Below are positions 1-5,907 of a DNA stretch of 5,907 nt, piece by piece. Positions within the stretch are counted from its first letter, which is position 1; every line of letters starts with the position of its first letter. Under the pieces are notes generated by a model. That model saw only the letters and a list, made by a program, of their open reading frames with translations, ran no database searches and was not told the origin of the DNA. Both the position numbers and the translations under genes were made by a program. Source of the DNA: Gemmatimonadota bacterium (GTDB taxonomy: Bacteria > Gemmatimonadota > Gemmatimonadetes > Gemmatimonadales > GWC2-71-9); assembly GCA_024640185.1 (NCBI GenBank), contig JAHEFN010000161.1, positions 1-5,907 of the forward strand, given 5' to 3'.

Positions 1-266
1 TCGATGCGCACGTCATCGAACTGGCCGGTGAGATAGAGGGTCCGAATCGCCCGCTGCACGTCACGGAAGGTCACTTCGGTGCCGAGCACGATCCCGGCAG
101 CGGTGCCGATCTGCTCAGAGGTGAGCCGGGCATTGCCCTCGACCACGATGCTGTCGACCCGCGGGAACGCGGGGGCCTGCGCCGCATCCTGGGCCAGGGC
201 CGGGCGTCCCGCCAGGGCCAGGACGAGAGAGAGTGCGGCCGTGATCCAGCGGGCGGTACGGGTCAG
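1..266 (-). CDS. bamA: BamA-like outer membrane assembly protein, N-terminal part (partial, runs off the window)
   Basis: Eighty-eight residues can be read before the window ends. The visible sequence is a signal peptide followed by the start of a POTRA domain. The signal has a basic n-region (TRTAR), a hydrophobic core (WITAALSLVLALAG, residues 7-20) and a likely cleavage after ALA at residue 25, leaving a mature start of QDAAQ. Residues 36-88 contain VDSIVVEGNARLTSEQI and, later, LYLTGQFDDVRI, which match the strand-helix-helix-strand pattern of POTRA1 in BamA/Omp85 proteins. BamA is the outer-membrane pore that folds and inserts beta-barrel proteins. No ATG, GTG or TTG lies in frame between the upstream in-frame stop and the signal peptide. 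I chose the CTG at 266-264 because GAGGT sits five bases before it and it gives a normal signal peptide. The alternative CTG at 299-297 overlaps the clpC stop. Another Omp85 member such as TamA cannot be excluded without the barrel. Confidence 0.82.
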   Translation of the reverse strand, partial: MTRTARWITAALSLVLALAGRPALAQDAAQAPAFPRVDSIVVEGNARLTSEQIGTAAGIVLGTEVTFRDVQRAIRTLYLTGQFDDVRI

Positions 267-270
267 CGTG

Positions 271-275
271 ACCTC
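271..275 (-). promoter_or_regulatory. Ribosome binding site (GAGGT) that decides the CTG start of bamA
   Basis: On the minus strand GAGGT is followed by five bases (CACGC counts into the start region as CACG plus the CTG itself, a 4-5 base gap depending on pairing) and then CTG. This is the only good Shine-Dalgarno match between the clpC stop and the signal peptide. It favours the CTG at 266-264 over the one at 299-297, which has no clear site ahead of it. Confidence 0.55.
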
Positions 276-295
276 GCACCGCGGGGTGAGAGCGA

Positions 296-2788
296 TCAGG
301 TACCCGTCCCGGTCAGGGCCCGGAAGATCAGGCGATCGCGTTCAGGGGCGAGGTCGATCTCGATGTCATCACCGACCGTGAACTCGCCGGAGAGGATCCG
401 TTCACTGAGTGGGTCCTCGATCCACCGTTGGATCGCCCGCTTGAGCGGCCGGGCGCCGTAGTTCTGGTCGTAGCCGTTGTCCACCAGGAACTCGACCGCT
501 GCCGGGGTGAGCTTCATGTGGTCGCCGAGCCGGCGGCCCATCTCGCGCAACAGCACGCCGACAATCTCGGAAATGTGCTCCTTCTCGAGCGGATGGAAGA
601 CGATGACGTCGTCGAGTCGGTTGAGGAACTCGGGGTTGAAGACCTTGGCCATCTCCTCCTTGACCGTCTCGCTCATCTTCTCGAAGGACTGGGCGCCATC
701 CCCGGCGTGGAAGCCGAGGGACTTGCCCTGCATCAGGTCGCGGGCGCCGACATTCGAGGTCATGATGACCACCGTGTTCTTGAAGTCGATCACCCGACCG
801 TAGTTGTCGGTGAGGTGACCCTCGTCGAGCACCTGCAGCAGGATATTGAAGACGTCGGGGTGCGCCTTCTCGATCTCGTCGAGCAGGACCACGCTGTACG
901 GCTTGCGTCGCACCTGCTTGGTCAGCGTCCCGCTGTCCTCATACCCGACGTACCCCGGGGGCGCCCCGATCAGCCTGGAGACCGAGAACTTCTCCATGTA
1001 CTCCGACATGTCCACCCGAATCAGCGCGGCCGGATCATTGAAGAGGAACTTGGCCAGCGAGCGCGCCAGCTCCGTCTTGCCGACCCCGGTGGGGCCCGAG
1101 AAGACGAACGAGCCGATCGGCCGCTGGGGATCCTTGAGCCCCGCCCGCGAACGGCGGATGGCGCGAGAGACCGCCGTGATCGCCTGGTCCTGTCCGACGA
1201 CATGCTTGTGGAGTTCCTCCTCCATCCGCAGCAGGCGATCCGCCTCGGCCTCCTTGAGGGCGGTGACAGGAATCCCCGTCCATCGCCCGACAATGAAGGC
1301 GACGGCCTCCTCGTCGATCACCGGACGGCGGGTCTGCCGTTCCCGTTCCCACGCCTCCTGGACCTCACGGATCTGCAGCTGCAGTTCCCGCTCCCGGTCC
1401 CGGAGGGCCGCAGCCTTCTCGAAGTTCTGGTCGCGGACGGCCTCTTCCTTCTCGCCGGTGACCTCCTCGAGCTGACCCTTGAGCTCCCCGACCTCTGCCG
1501 GCGGATGCTGGGAGGCCAGCCGCGCCCGGGCGCCGGCCTCGTCGATCACGTCGATCGCCTTGTCGGGCAGGAACCGGTCGGTGATGTAGCGCTCCGAGAG
1601 CTCCGCGGCCGCATGAAGGGTCTCGTCCGGCAGGGTGACGCGATGGTGTTCCTCGTACTTCGAGCGCAGCCCCTGGAGGATCTGCACCGTCTCCTCGATG
1701 GAAGGTGGTTCGACCAGGACCGTCTGGAAGCGGCGCTCGAGGGCCCCGTCCTTCTCGATGTACTTGCGGTACTCGTTCAGCGTCGAGGCACCGACACACT
1801 GCAGTTCGCCGCGCGCCAAGGCCGGCTTGAGCATGTTCGACGCATCGATCGCGCCTTCCGCGGCACCGGCCCCGACCAACGTGTGCAGTTCGTCGATGAA
1901 GAGGATCACCTGCTTGCTCTGCGCGATCTCGTTCATGACCGCCTTCAAGCGCTCCTCGAACTGGCCGCGATACTTGGTACCGGCGATGACCGCCGCCATG
2001 TCGAGGGAGAGGACCCGATGATCGCGGAGCACATCGGGGCACTGGTTGTTGGCAATCAGCAACGCCAAGCCCTCGACGATCGCGGTCTTGCCGACGCCCG
2101 GCTCACCGATGAGGACGGGGTTGTTCTTCTTGCGCCGGGCGAGAATCTCCATCACCCGTTCGATCTCCATCGCCCGGCCGATTGTCGGGTCGAGGGCACC
2201 ATCGGCGGCGAGCACCGTCAGGTCCCGGCAGAAGTGATCGAGGGCGGGGGTCTTGGACTTCTTCTCGGCCTTCGGGGGCACCGCCTGGGGACTGGGACCG
2301 GCGGCGGTCCCGCCGCCCGCGCCGGCTGACGGCGCCGACCCGGATTCGCTGCCGAGCAGGCGCAGCGTCTCGGCCCGTGCCTGCTCGAGGGTGACGCCGC
2401 TGTCGGTGAGGACCTGGGCCGCGATCCCCTTCTCCTCACGCAGCAGCCCGAGCAGCAGGTGCTCGGTGCCGACGTAGGAGTGGTTGAGTTCCCGTGCCTC
2501 CATCATGGCCAGCTCGAGCACCTTCTTCGCCCGGGAGGTGTACGGCAGTTCGGGACCCGTCGCGGCCGCCGCCTTCCCCTTCTTGACGGTTTCCTCGATC
2601 TTGAGCTGGATGTCCTCGAGGTCGACGCCCAGGTTGGTCAGCACCGCCGCGGCCACCCCCTCGCCCTCACGGATGAGTCCCAGCAGGATGTGCTCGGTGC
2701 CGACGTACTCGTGATGGAGCCGCGCCGCCTCCTCGCGCGCCATCTGGAGCACCTTGCGAACCCGATCGGTGAAATTGTAGCCGTTCAT
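296..2788 (-). CDS. clpC: ClpC-type AAA+ unfoldase, ATP-binding subunit of the Clp protease
   Basis: Complete 830-residue class I Hsp100 protein that unfolds substrates with ATP and feeds them to ClpP in the cytoplasm. Domains in order: two Clp N repeats (about 4-70 and 80-145, each with the VGTEH motif); a Gly/Ala/Ser/Pro-rich linker (146-182); D1 with Walker A GEPGVGKT (228-235), Walker B ILFIDE (295-300) and an arginine-finger pair R352/R353; a middle domain with a UVR-like coiled coil (about 434-480); and D2 with Walker A GPTGVGKT (565-572), Walker B VVLLDE (633-638) and sensor-2 GAR (778-780). A ClpP-docking loop LGF lies at 691-693, equivalent to VGF in Bacillus ClpC. The middle domain and the mcsA/mcsB neighbours make this ClpC rather than ClpA or ClpB. 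The ATG overlaps the mcsB stop by four bases and has the strongest ribosome binding site in the window. All catalytic motifs are intact. In Firmicutes, ClpCP degrades proteins carrying phospho-arginine placed by McsB. Confidence 0.97.
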   Translation of the reverse strand: MNGYNFTDRVRKVLQMAREEAARLHHEYVGTEHILLGLIREGEGVAAAVLTNLGVDLEDIQLKIEETVKKGKAAAATGPELPYTSRAKKVLELAMMEARELNHSYVGTEHLLLGLLREEKGIAAQVLTDSGVTLEQARAETLRLLGSESGSAPSAGAGGGTAAGPSPQAVPPKAEKKSKTPALDHFCRDLTVLAADGALDPTIGRAMEIERVMEILARRKKNNPVLIGEPGVGKTAIVEGLALLIANNQCPDVLRDHRVLSLDMAAVIAGTKYRGQFEERLKAVMNEIAQSKQVILFIDELHTLVGAGAAEGAIDASNMLKPALARGELQCVGASTLNEYRKYIEKDGALERRFQTVLVEPPSIEETVQILQGLRSKYEEHHRVTLPDETLHAAAELSERYITDRFLPDKAIDVIDEAGARARLASQHPPAEVGELKGQLEEVTGEKEEAVRDQNFEKAAALRDRERELQLQIREVQEAWERERQTRRPVIDEEAVAFIVGRWTGIPVTALKEAEADRLLRMEEELHKHVVGQDQAITAVSRAIRRSRAGLKDPQRPIGSFVFSGPTGVGKTELARSLAKFLFNDPAALIRVDMSEYMEKFSVSRLIGAPPGYVGYEDSGTLTKQVRRKPYSVVLLDEIEKAHPDVFNILLQVLDEGHLTDNYGRVIDFKNTVVIMTSNVGARDLMQGKSLGFHAGDGAQSFEKMSETVKEEMAKVFNPEFLNRLDDVIVFHPLEKEHISEIVGVLLREMGRRLGDHMKLTPAAVEFLVDNGYDQNYGARPLKRAIQRWIEDPLSERILSGEFTVGDDIEIDLAPERDRLIFRALTGTGT

Positions 2789-3846
2789 CCGTCCACCTCC
2801 CCATCCATCATCCGCCGCACCACGCTCGCGCGATGCGCCGGCAGCGCCTCATCATCGAGGCCGGTGTCCGCCGACCGGGCCACGTGCGCATCCTGCGCCA
2901 GGACCAGCAGGCGGTTCAGTGTCGTCCAACCCAACGTCGGCAGCAAGCCGAGCTCGACCCCCAGCCGCACCCCACTGAGCAGGTTGAGCGTTTCCTCGAA
3001 GGCGAGCACCCGGGCATGTCGCAGCAATCCCCAGGCCCGCCAGACCCGATCCTCCACCAGCAGCGGGGCGTCACGCATCAGGACCTGCCGCGCCCGCTGC
3101 TCGTGCCCCATGACCTCCACCACCAGCCGCGAGAGGTGGTCGAGCAGCTCCGCCTCGGACTTCCCCAGCGTGGTCTGGTTGGAGAGCTGAAAGAGGTTGC
3201 CGCGGACCTCGCTGCCCTCACCCCAGAGCCCTCGATGGGTCAAGCCGACCTGGGAGAGCCCCTGGAGCACCTTGCCGATCTCACGGGTAAGGACGAGCGC
3301 GGGCAGGTGGATCAACACCGACGCGCGCAACCCCGTGCCAACATTGGTCGGACAGGCGGTAAGATAGCCGAACTCCGGGTGGAAGGCGAAGGAAATCCGC
3401 TGCCCCAATTCACTGTCCAACCGTTCAGCGGCCTGGCGTGCACCCTCGAGTGCAAAGCCCGGCATCAGGGCCTGAATCCGGAGGTGATCCTCCTCGTTGC
3501 ACATCACCGCCTGACCACCATCGGCCAGGACCGCCGCGCCACTGCGGACCGTGCCGGTGGGGTCGAGACCGGCCAGTTCCCTCGACACCAGCTGTTGCTC
3601 GTGCAGCCAGAGGCGTGAGAGCCTCGGCAGGGCATCGAGTCGGTGCCAACTGGCCCCGGCAAGCTCGGGGATCTCGCTGGAGGCGCGCTCGACCTGTCGG
3701 AGCACGGCGTCGCGGTCGTCGACGGTGTTGCGGCCCCAGAAACGGCATCCGGCGAGGTTGCGGGCCAGGCGAACCCGGGACGAGATCACCAGGCCGGCCT
3801 CGGGACCATCGCCCGCGAGCCACGGCAGCTCGAGCGCCTCGGTCAT
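2785..3846 (-). CDS. mcsB: McsB protein-arginine kinase
   Basis: Complete 353-residue member of the guanidino (phosphagen) kinase family, close in length to Firmicute McsB. The family transfers phosphate from ATP to arginine side chains of proteins, marking them for ClpCP. The visible catalytic signature runs in order: the nucleotide-phosphate motif SSRVRLARN (22-30), NEEDHLRIQ (117-125), the CPTNVGTGLRAS block with the family cysteine (165-176), and WGEGSEVRGNLFQLSNQ (208-224) with TLGKSE just after. These are the typical McsB blocks, so an active kinase is expected. The C-terminal helical domain (about 265-353) is present. However, where Firmicute McsB carries the RDxxRA phospho-arginine-binding motif, this protein reads LPAHRA (335-340), so the RD pair is replaced. 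The gene starts inside the mcsA stop (ATGA) and ends inside the clpC start (ATGA). An AGGA about ten bases upstream is a modest ribosome binding site. McsA, encoded just upstream, is its expected activator. Confidence 0.95.
   Translation of the reverse strand: MTEALELPWLAGDGPEAGLVISSRVRLARNLAGCRFWGRNTVDDRDAVLRQVERASSEIPELAGASWHRLDALPRLSRLWLHEQQLVSRELAGLDPTGTVRSGAAVLADGGQAVMCNEEDHLRIQALMPGFALEGARQAAERLDSELGQRISFAFHPEFGYLTACPTNVGTGLRASVLIHLPALVLTREIGKVLQGLSQVGLTHRGLWGEGSEVRGNLFQLSNQTTLGKSEAELLDHLSRLVVEVMGHEQRARQVLMRDAPLLVEDRVWRAWGLLRHARVLAFEETLNLLSGVRLGVELGLLPTLGWTTLNRLLVLAQDAHVARSADTGLDDEALPAHRASVVRRMMDGEVDG
2794..2800 (-). promoter_or_regulatory. Strong Shine-Dalgarno (GGAGGTG) for clpC inside the end of mcsB
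   Basis: GGAGGTG is followed by GACGG and the clpC ATG, a near-perfect site at good spacing. It is encoded by the last McsB codons (GEVDG then stop). The other overlapping starts in the operon have weaker or more distant purine runs, so clpC may be translated more strongly than its neighbours. That last point is inference. Confidence 0.7.
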
Positions 3847-4364
3847 GGCCGGTCGTCCTCTGTCAAGGCCCGGAGCTGGTCGCGGAGCTCGGCGGCCTGC
3901 TCGAAGGCCTCGAGCTCGATGGCCCGGTCAAGCGCATCCTGAAGGCGGAGCCGCTCGTAGATCGCCCGTCGGGGGCCGGCGTCCTCGACCGCCGGATCGT
4001 CGTACCACTCACCGACATGACGGGTCGCGCCGTGCAGCCGCCGGAGCAGGTCCCGGAGGGAGCGCGCGAAGGTCTCCCAGCAGACCGCACAGCCGAGCCG
4101 TCCGGTCGCGCGGACATCCGCCAGGGACGCCCCGCAGCTGGGACAGGTCGCCGTCGCGTTGGCCTCGGCGGTCGGCGTGGTGATCGCCGGACCGAGCGCG
4201 GCCAGGAAGGACCCCAGCGGCGATCCCTCGCCCGGTGTCTCGCCGGCGATGCCTCGCGCCGCCGCGCACTGTCCGCAGAGGTGGACCGTGACCACCTGCT
4301 CCCCCTCGACGTGGGTGACGTGGACGGAGGCCTCGCGCTCGTGACAATCGCCGCAGGCACTCAT
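3843..4364 (-). CDS. mcsA: McsA-like zinc-binding, UVR-motif activator of McsB
   Basis: Complete 173-residue protein, near the size of Bacillus McsA (about 185). Four CxxC pairs are visible: C4/C7 in the N-terminal CGDCHERE, C30/C33 in HLCGQC, C74/C77 in CPSCGA, and C92/C95 in GCAVCWETF. They are the paired zinc-binding knuckles typical of McsA. The segment RRLHGATRHVG (108-118) matches the conserved LHG..HVG box of the family. The C-terminus (about 135-168, with LQDALDRAIELEAFEQAAELRDQLRAL) is a UVR helical-hairpin motif, also found in UvrB, UvrC and the ClpC middle domain. In Firmicutes McsA binds McsB, stimulates its arginine-kinase activity and helps deliver it to ClpC. A GGAG eight bases before the ATG supports the start, which overlaps the lolD stop (ATGA). 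The 40-70 linker between the zinc pairs is Gly/Pro/Thr/Ala-rich and poorly conserved. The clpC-mcsB context makes McsA more likely than a generic UVR-domain protein. Confidence 0.92.
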   Translation of the reverse strand: MSACGDCHEREASVHVTHVEGEQVVTVHLCGQCAAARGIAGETPGEGSPLGSFLAALGPAITTPTAEANATATCPSCGASLADVRATGRLGCAVCWETFARSLRDLLRRLHGATRHVGEWYDDPAVEDAGPRRAIYERLRLQDALDRAIELEAFEQAAELRDQLRALTEDDRP

Positions 4365-5062
4365 GGCGTCATCTCCGCCGCTGCGATCTCGCGCAGCCGA
4401 CCGCGTTCGAGCGTCAGCACCCGATCCGCCCGGGCAGCGAGGTCCCGATTGTGGGTCACCGTCACCAGCGCCACGCCCTGGTCGCGAGCGAGATCACTGA
4501 GCAGGTCGTGCAGCGCGGCGCTGGTCGCGGGATCCAGGTTGCCGGTCGGTTCATCGGCCAGCAGCGCGGCCGGCCGGTGCACCAGTGCCCGGGCCAGGGC
4601 GACCCGCTGCTGCTCACCGCCAGAGAGCAGCGGGGTCCGCGATCGGGCCCGTGGGGCAAGTCCGAGCGTGCTCAGCATCGCCATCGCGCGCGGTGTCGCC
4701 TCGTCCCGGCTCATCCCACCGATCAACAGCGGCATCATCACGTTCTCGACCGCCGTGAAATCCCGCAGCAGGTGGTGGAACTGAAAGACGAATCCGATCC
4801 GGGCGTTGCGGCGGTGGGCGAGTGCCGCAGGATCATCGTTCTCGTACGGGGTGCCCTCGAGCATGACCTCGCCGGCATCGGGGCGATCGAGGGCCCCCAG
4901 CAGGTGCAGCAGGGTGCTCTTGCCACAGCCGCTCGCCCCGACGATCGCCACGAACTCCCCCGGTGCCACCGCCAGCGAGAGGCCATCGAGCACCGTGAAG
5001 CTCTCGCCGTCGCCACCGGTGAACCGTCGCACCAGGTCATGGGCCTCGAGAATCGGCGTCAT
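4361..5062 (-). CDS. lolD: LolD-type ABC transporter ATP-binding protein (lipoprotein release)
   Basis: Complete 233-residue ATPase, the usual length for LolD. In the Lol pathway it drives LolC/LolE to extract mature lipoproteins from the inner membrane and hand them to LolA. Motifs: Walker A GASGCGKST (42-50), Q-loop at Q94 in FVFQFHHLLRDFTAVENVMMPL, ABC signature LSGGEQQR (146-153), Walker B ALLADE (166-171) followed by PTGNLDP, and the H-loop histidine H204 in TVTHNRDLA. The FQFHHLLRDFTAVEN segment is typical of LolD and distinguishes it from the related MacB and FtsE ATPases. I chose the ATG at 5062-5060 (MTPILEAHDL) and not the open frame extending upstream to 5587. The upstream part is only a shadow of the permease gene and does not resemble an ATPase. 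The start overlaps the permease stop (ATGA) with only a weak upstream purine run, so translational coupling is likely. Its own stop overlaps mcsA. Confidence 0.95.
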   Translation of the reverse strand: MTPILEAHDLVRRFTGGDGESFTVLDGLSLAVAPGEFVAIVGASGCGKSTLLHLLGALDRPDAGEVMLEGTPYENDDPAALAHRRNARIGFVFQFHHLLRDFTAVENVMMPLLIGGMSRDEATPRAMAMLSTLGLAPRARSRTPLLSGGEQQRVALARALVHRPAALLADEPTGNLDPATSAALHDLLSDLARDQGVALVTVTHNRDLAARADRVLTLERGRLREIAAAEMTP

Positions 5063-5907
5063 TCGGCCCGCACCGCCTCGACCGGGGTGAGGGCCGCCGC
5101 CCGCCGGGCCGGATGGATGGTGGCCACCACGGCCAGCGCCATCGAGGCCAGGACCACCACCAGCACATCGACGGGGTCGATGTGGATGGGGAGGTGGTCG
5201 AGGAAGTAGATGCTTGGGTCGATCCGCACCAGCCCCGTCTGGTCGACGATCAGCGCGGTGGCCAGCCCCAGGATGAGGCCGAGCGATGTCCCGAGCAGCC
5301 CGATGATGGCCCCCTGGGTGAGGAAGATCCGGCCCACCGAGCGGGCCGGCAGGCCCATCGCCTGCAGGATGCCGATTTCCCGGGTCTTGAAGGCCACCAA
5401 CATCGTGAAGGTGCCGACGATGTTGAACGCCGCCACGATCATGATGAAGAAGATCACCAGGCCCATGCCAAGCTTCTCGAGCTTGAGCGCACCAAAGAGG
5501 GCGGCATTCTGTTCCTGCCAGGTCTCGACCCGGACCGTCGGGGCGAGGGAGCCCTCGAGCCGGGCCTGCACCGCTGGTGCCTGCCACGGATCCTCGACCA
5601 TCACGCTGATCGTCGACACCGCCTCACCGAGTCCGGCGAAGGCCTGCGCGGTCTCGCGGTCCATGACCACGAACTCGTTGTCGTAGATGAACATTCCCGT
5701 CTCGAACAGCCCGGTGACCCGCATCGTCCAATAGACCGGTGTCGGCGACCCGGTCATCCGCGAGACGCGCACCGAGGTGGGCGAGACCAACCGGACCAGG
5801 TCACCGGGATAGGCCTGCAGTCGCTGCGACAGCCGGTGGCCGAGCAGGATGCCGCCCTCGGCCGAGTCGCCGGGGATCATCCCCGCGACCATCGTCCCCT
5901 CGGTGAT
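5059..5907 (-). CDS. lolC/E: LolC/LolE-type lipoprotein-releasing permease, C-terminal part (partial)
   Basis: The last 282 residues are visible; the start lies beyond the window edge. The frame stays open through 5907, so the internal ATG at 5892 is not the start. The fragment begins in the periplasmic domain (about 1-140), including the GLFETGMFIYDNEFVVMD segment (67-84). It then has WQEQNAALFGALKLEKLGM (130-148) leading into three membrane helices (about 147-172, 194-221 and 246-264). Between the first two is the cytoplasmic coupling segment KTREIGILQAMGLP (174-187), the hallmark of FtsX/LolCE permeases. The LKLEK...AAFNIVGT stretch is typical of LolC/LolE rather than MacB. About a third of the usual roughly 410 residues is missing, including the first membrane helix. 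Whether it is LolC, LolE or a hybrid LolF cannot be told from this fragment. It pairs with lolD, which starts inside its stop codon. Confidence 0.9.
   Translation of the reverse strand: MTEGTMVAGMIPGDSAEGGILLGHRLSQRLQAYPGDLVRLVSPTSVRVSRMTGSPTPVYWTMRVTGLFETGMFIYDNEFVVMDRETAQAFAGLGEAVSTISVMVEDPWQAPAVQARLEGSLAPTVRVETWQEQNAALFGALKLEKLGMGLVIFFIMIVAAFNIVGTFTMLVAFKTREIGILQAMGLPARSVGRIFLTQGAIIGLLGTSLGLILGLATALIVDQTGLVRIDPSIYFLDHLPIHIDPVDVLVVVLASMALAVVATIHPARRAAALTPVEAVRAE

Noticed and set aside
277..288. A small inverted repeat (CACC/GGTG stem with a four-base loop) after the clpC stop, considered as a terminator
   Set aside because: The stem is only four pairs with no following T tract, and it sits directly before the bamA ribosome binding site, so intrinsic termination is not supported.
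79..381. A 100-codon plus-strand open frame across the clpC/bamA junction
   Set aside because: It is antisense to the signal peptide and POTRA coding sequence and to the clpC end, and its product is Arg/Ser/Ala-rich with no recognisable feature.
428..2329. A 633-codon open frame on the plus strand opposite clpC
   Set aside because: It lies wholly antisense to an intact, strongly conserved clpC. Its product is a low-diversity string rich in Arg, Leu, Asp, Glu, Gly and Val with no recognisable domain. Long antisense frames are expected in GC-rich genes with biased third positions.
3438..4784. A 448-codon plus-strand open frame across mcsB, mcsA and lolD
   Set aside because: It runs antisense across three well-recognised genes, and its product is Arg/Gly/Pro/Ala-rich with no domain, as expected for a compositional shadow.
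5063..5587. A 175-codon N-terminal extension of LolD in the same open frame
   Set aside because: The extension overlaps the permease in another frame and is Gly/Pro/His/Arg-rich. LolD is full length from the ATG at 5062, which fits the ATGA junction pattern.
1..5907. CRISPR arrays, tRNA or rRNA genes, insertion sequences and attachment sites
   Set aside because: No spaced direct repeats, cloverleaf-like segments, transposase motifs or flanking inverted repeats were seen. Nearly every base is accounted for by the six protein genes.

Overview
The window is a gene-dense, strongly GC-rich bacterial segment in which every credible gene lies on the minus strand. Read in the direction of transcription (high to low coordinates), the order is: the 3' part of a LolC/LolE-type lipoprotein-release permease, lolD, mcsA, mcsB, clpC, and the 5' end of a bamA-like outer-membrane assembly gene. 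There is no gene-free stretch over 300 bases. The only gap is the roughly 30-base clpC/bamA junction.

The organism is a diderm (Gram-negative envelope) bacterium, because Lol and BamA/Omp85 proteins serve an outer membrane. It also carries the McsA/McsB arginine-phosphorylation pair and ClpC, best known from Firmicutes, where they usually follow the repressor gene ctsR. No ctsR is seen here; the upstream position is taken by lolC/E-lolD. High GC, a diderm envelope and an mcsAB-clpC cluster would fit a group such as Gemmatimonadota, but this assignment is inference and was not tested by a search.

The layout looks like one polycistronic unit. The four junctions lolC/E-lolD, lolD-mcsA, mcsA-mcsB and mcsB-clpC are all 4-base ATGA overlaps, so each start codon shares bases with the preceding stop, which suggests translational coupling. 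clpC has by far the strongest Shine-Dalgarno sequence (GGAGGTG), embedded in the last codons of mcsB. The last junction departs from this. The bamA-like reading frame has no ATG, GTG or TTG ahead of its signal peptide, and its best start is a CTG behind a GAGGT. A second in-frame CTG overlaps the clpC stop as CTGA, mirroring the ATGA junctions.

Functionally, LolC/E and LolD would release lipoproteins from the inner membrane and the BamA-like protein would insert beta-barrel proteins in the outer membrane. Between them, McsA/McsB would phosphorylate arginines on cytoplasmic proteins and ClpC (with ClpP, not in the window) would unfold them for degradation. The most notable observations are this joining of envelope biogenesis and arginine-phosphate protein quality control in one overlapping operon, the CTG start of bamA, and a McsB whose C-terminal RDxxRA phospho-arginine-sensing motif appears to have lost its RD.
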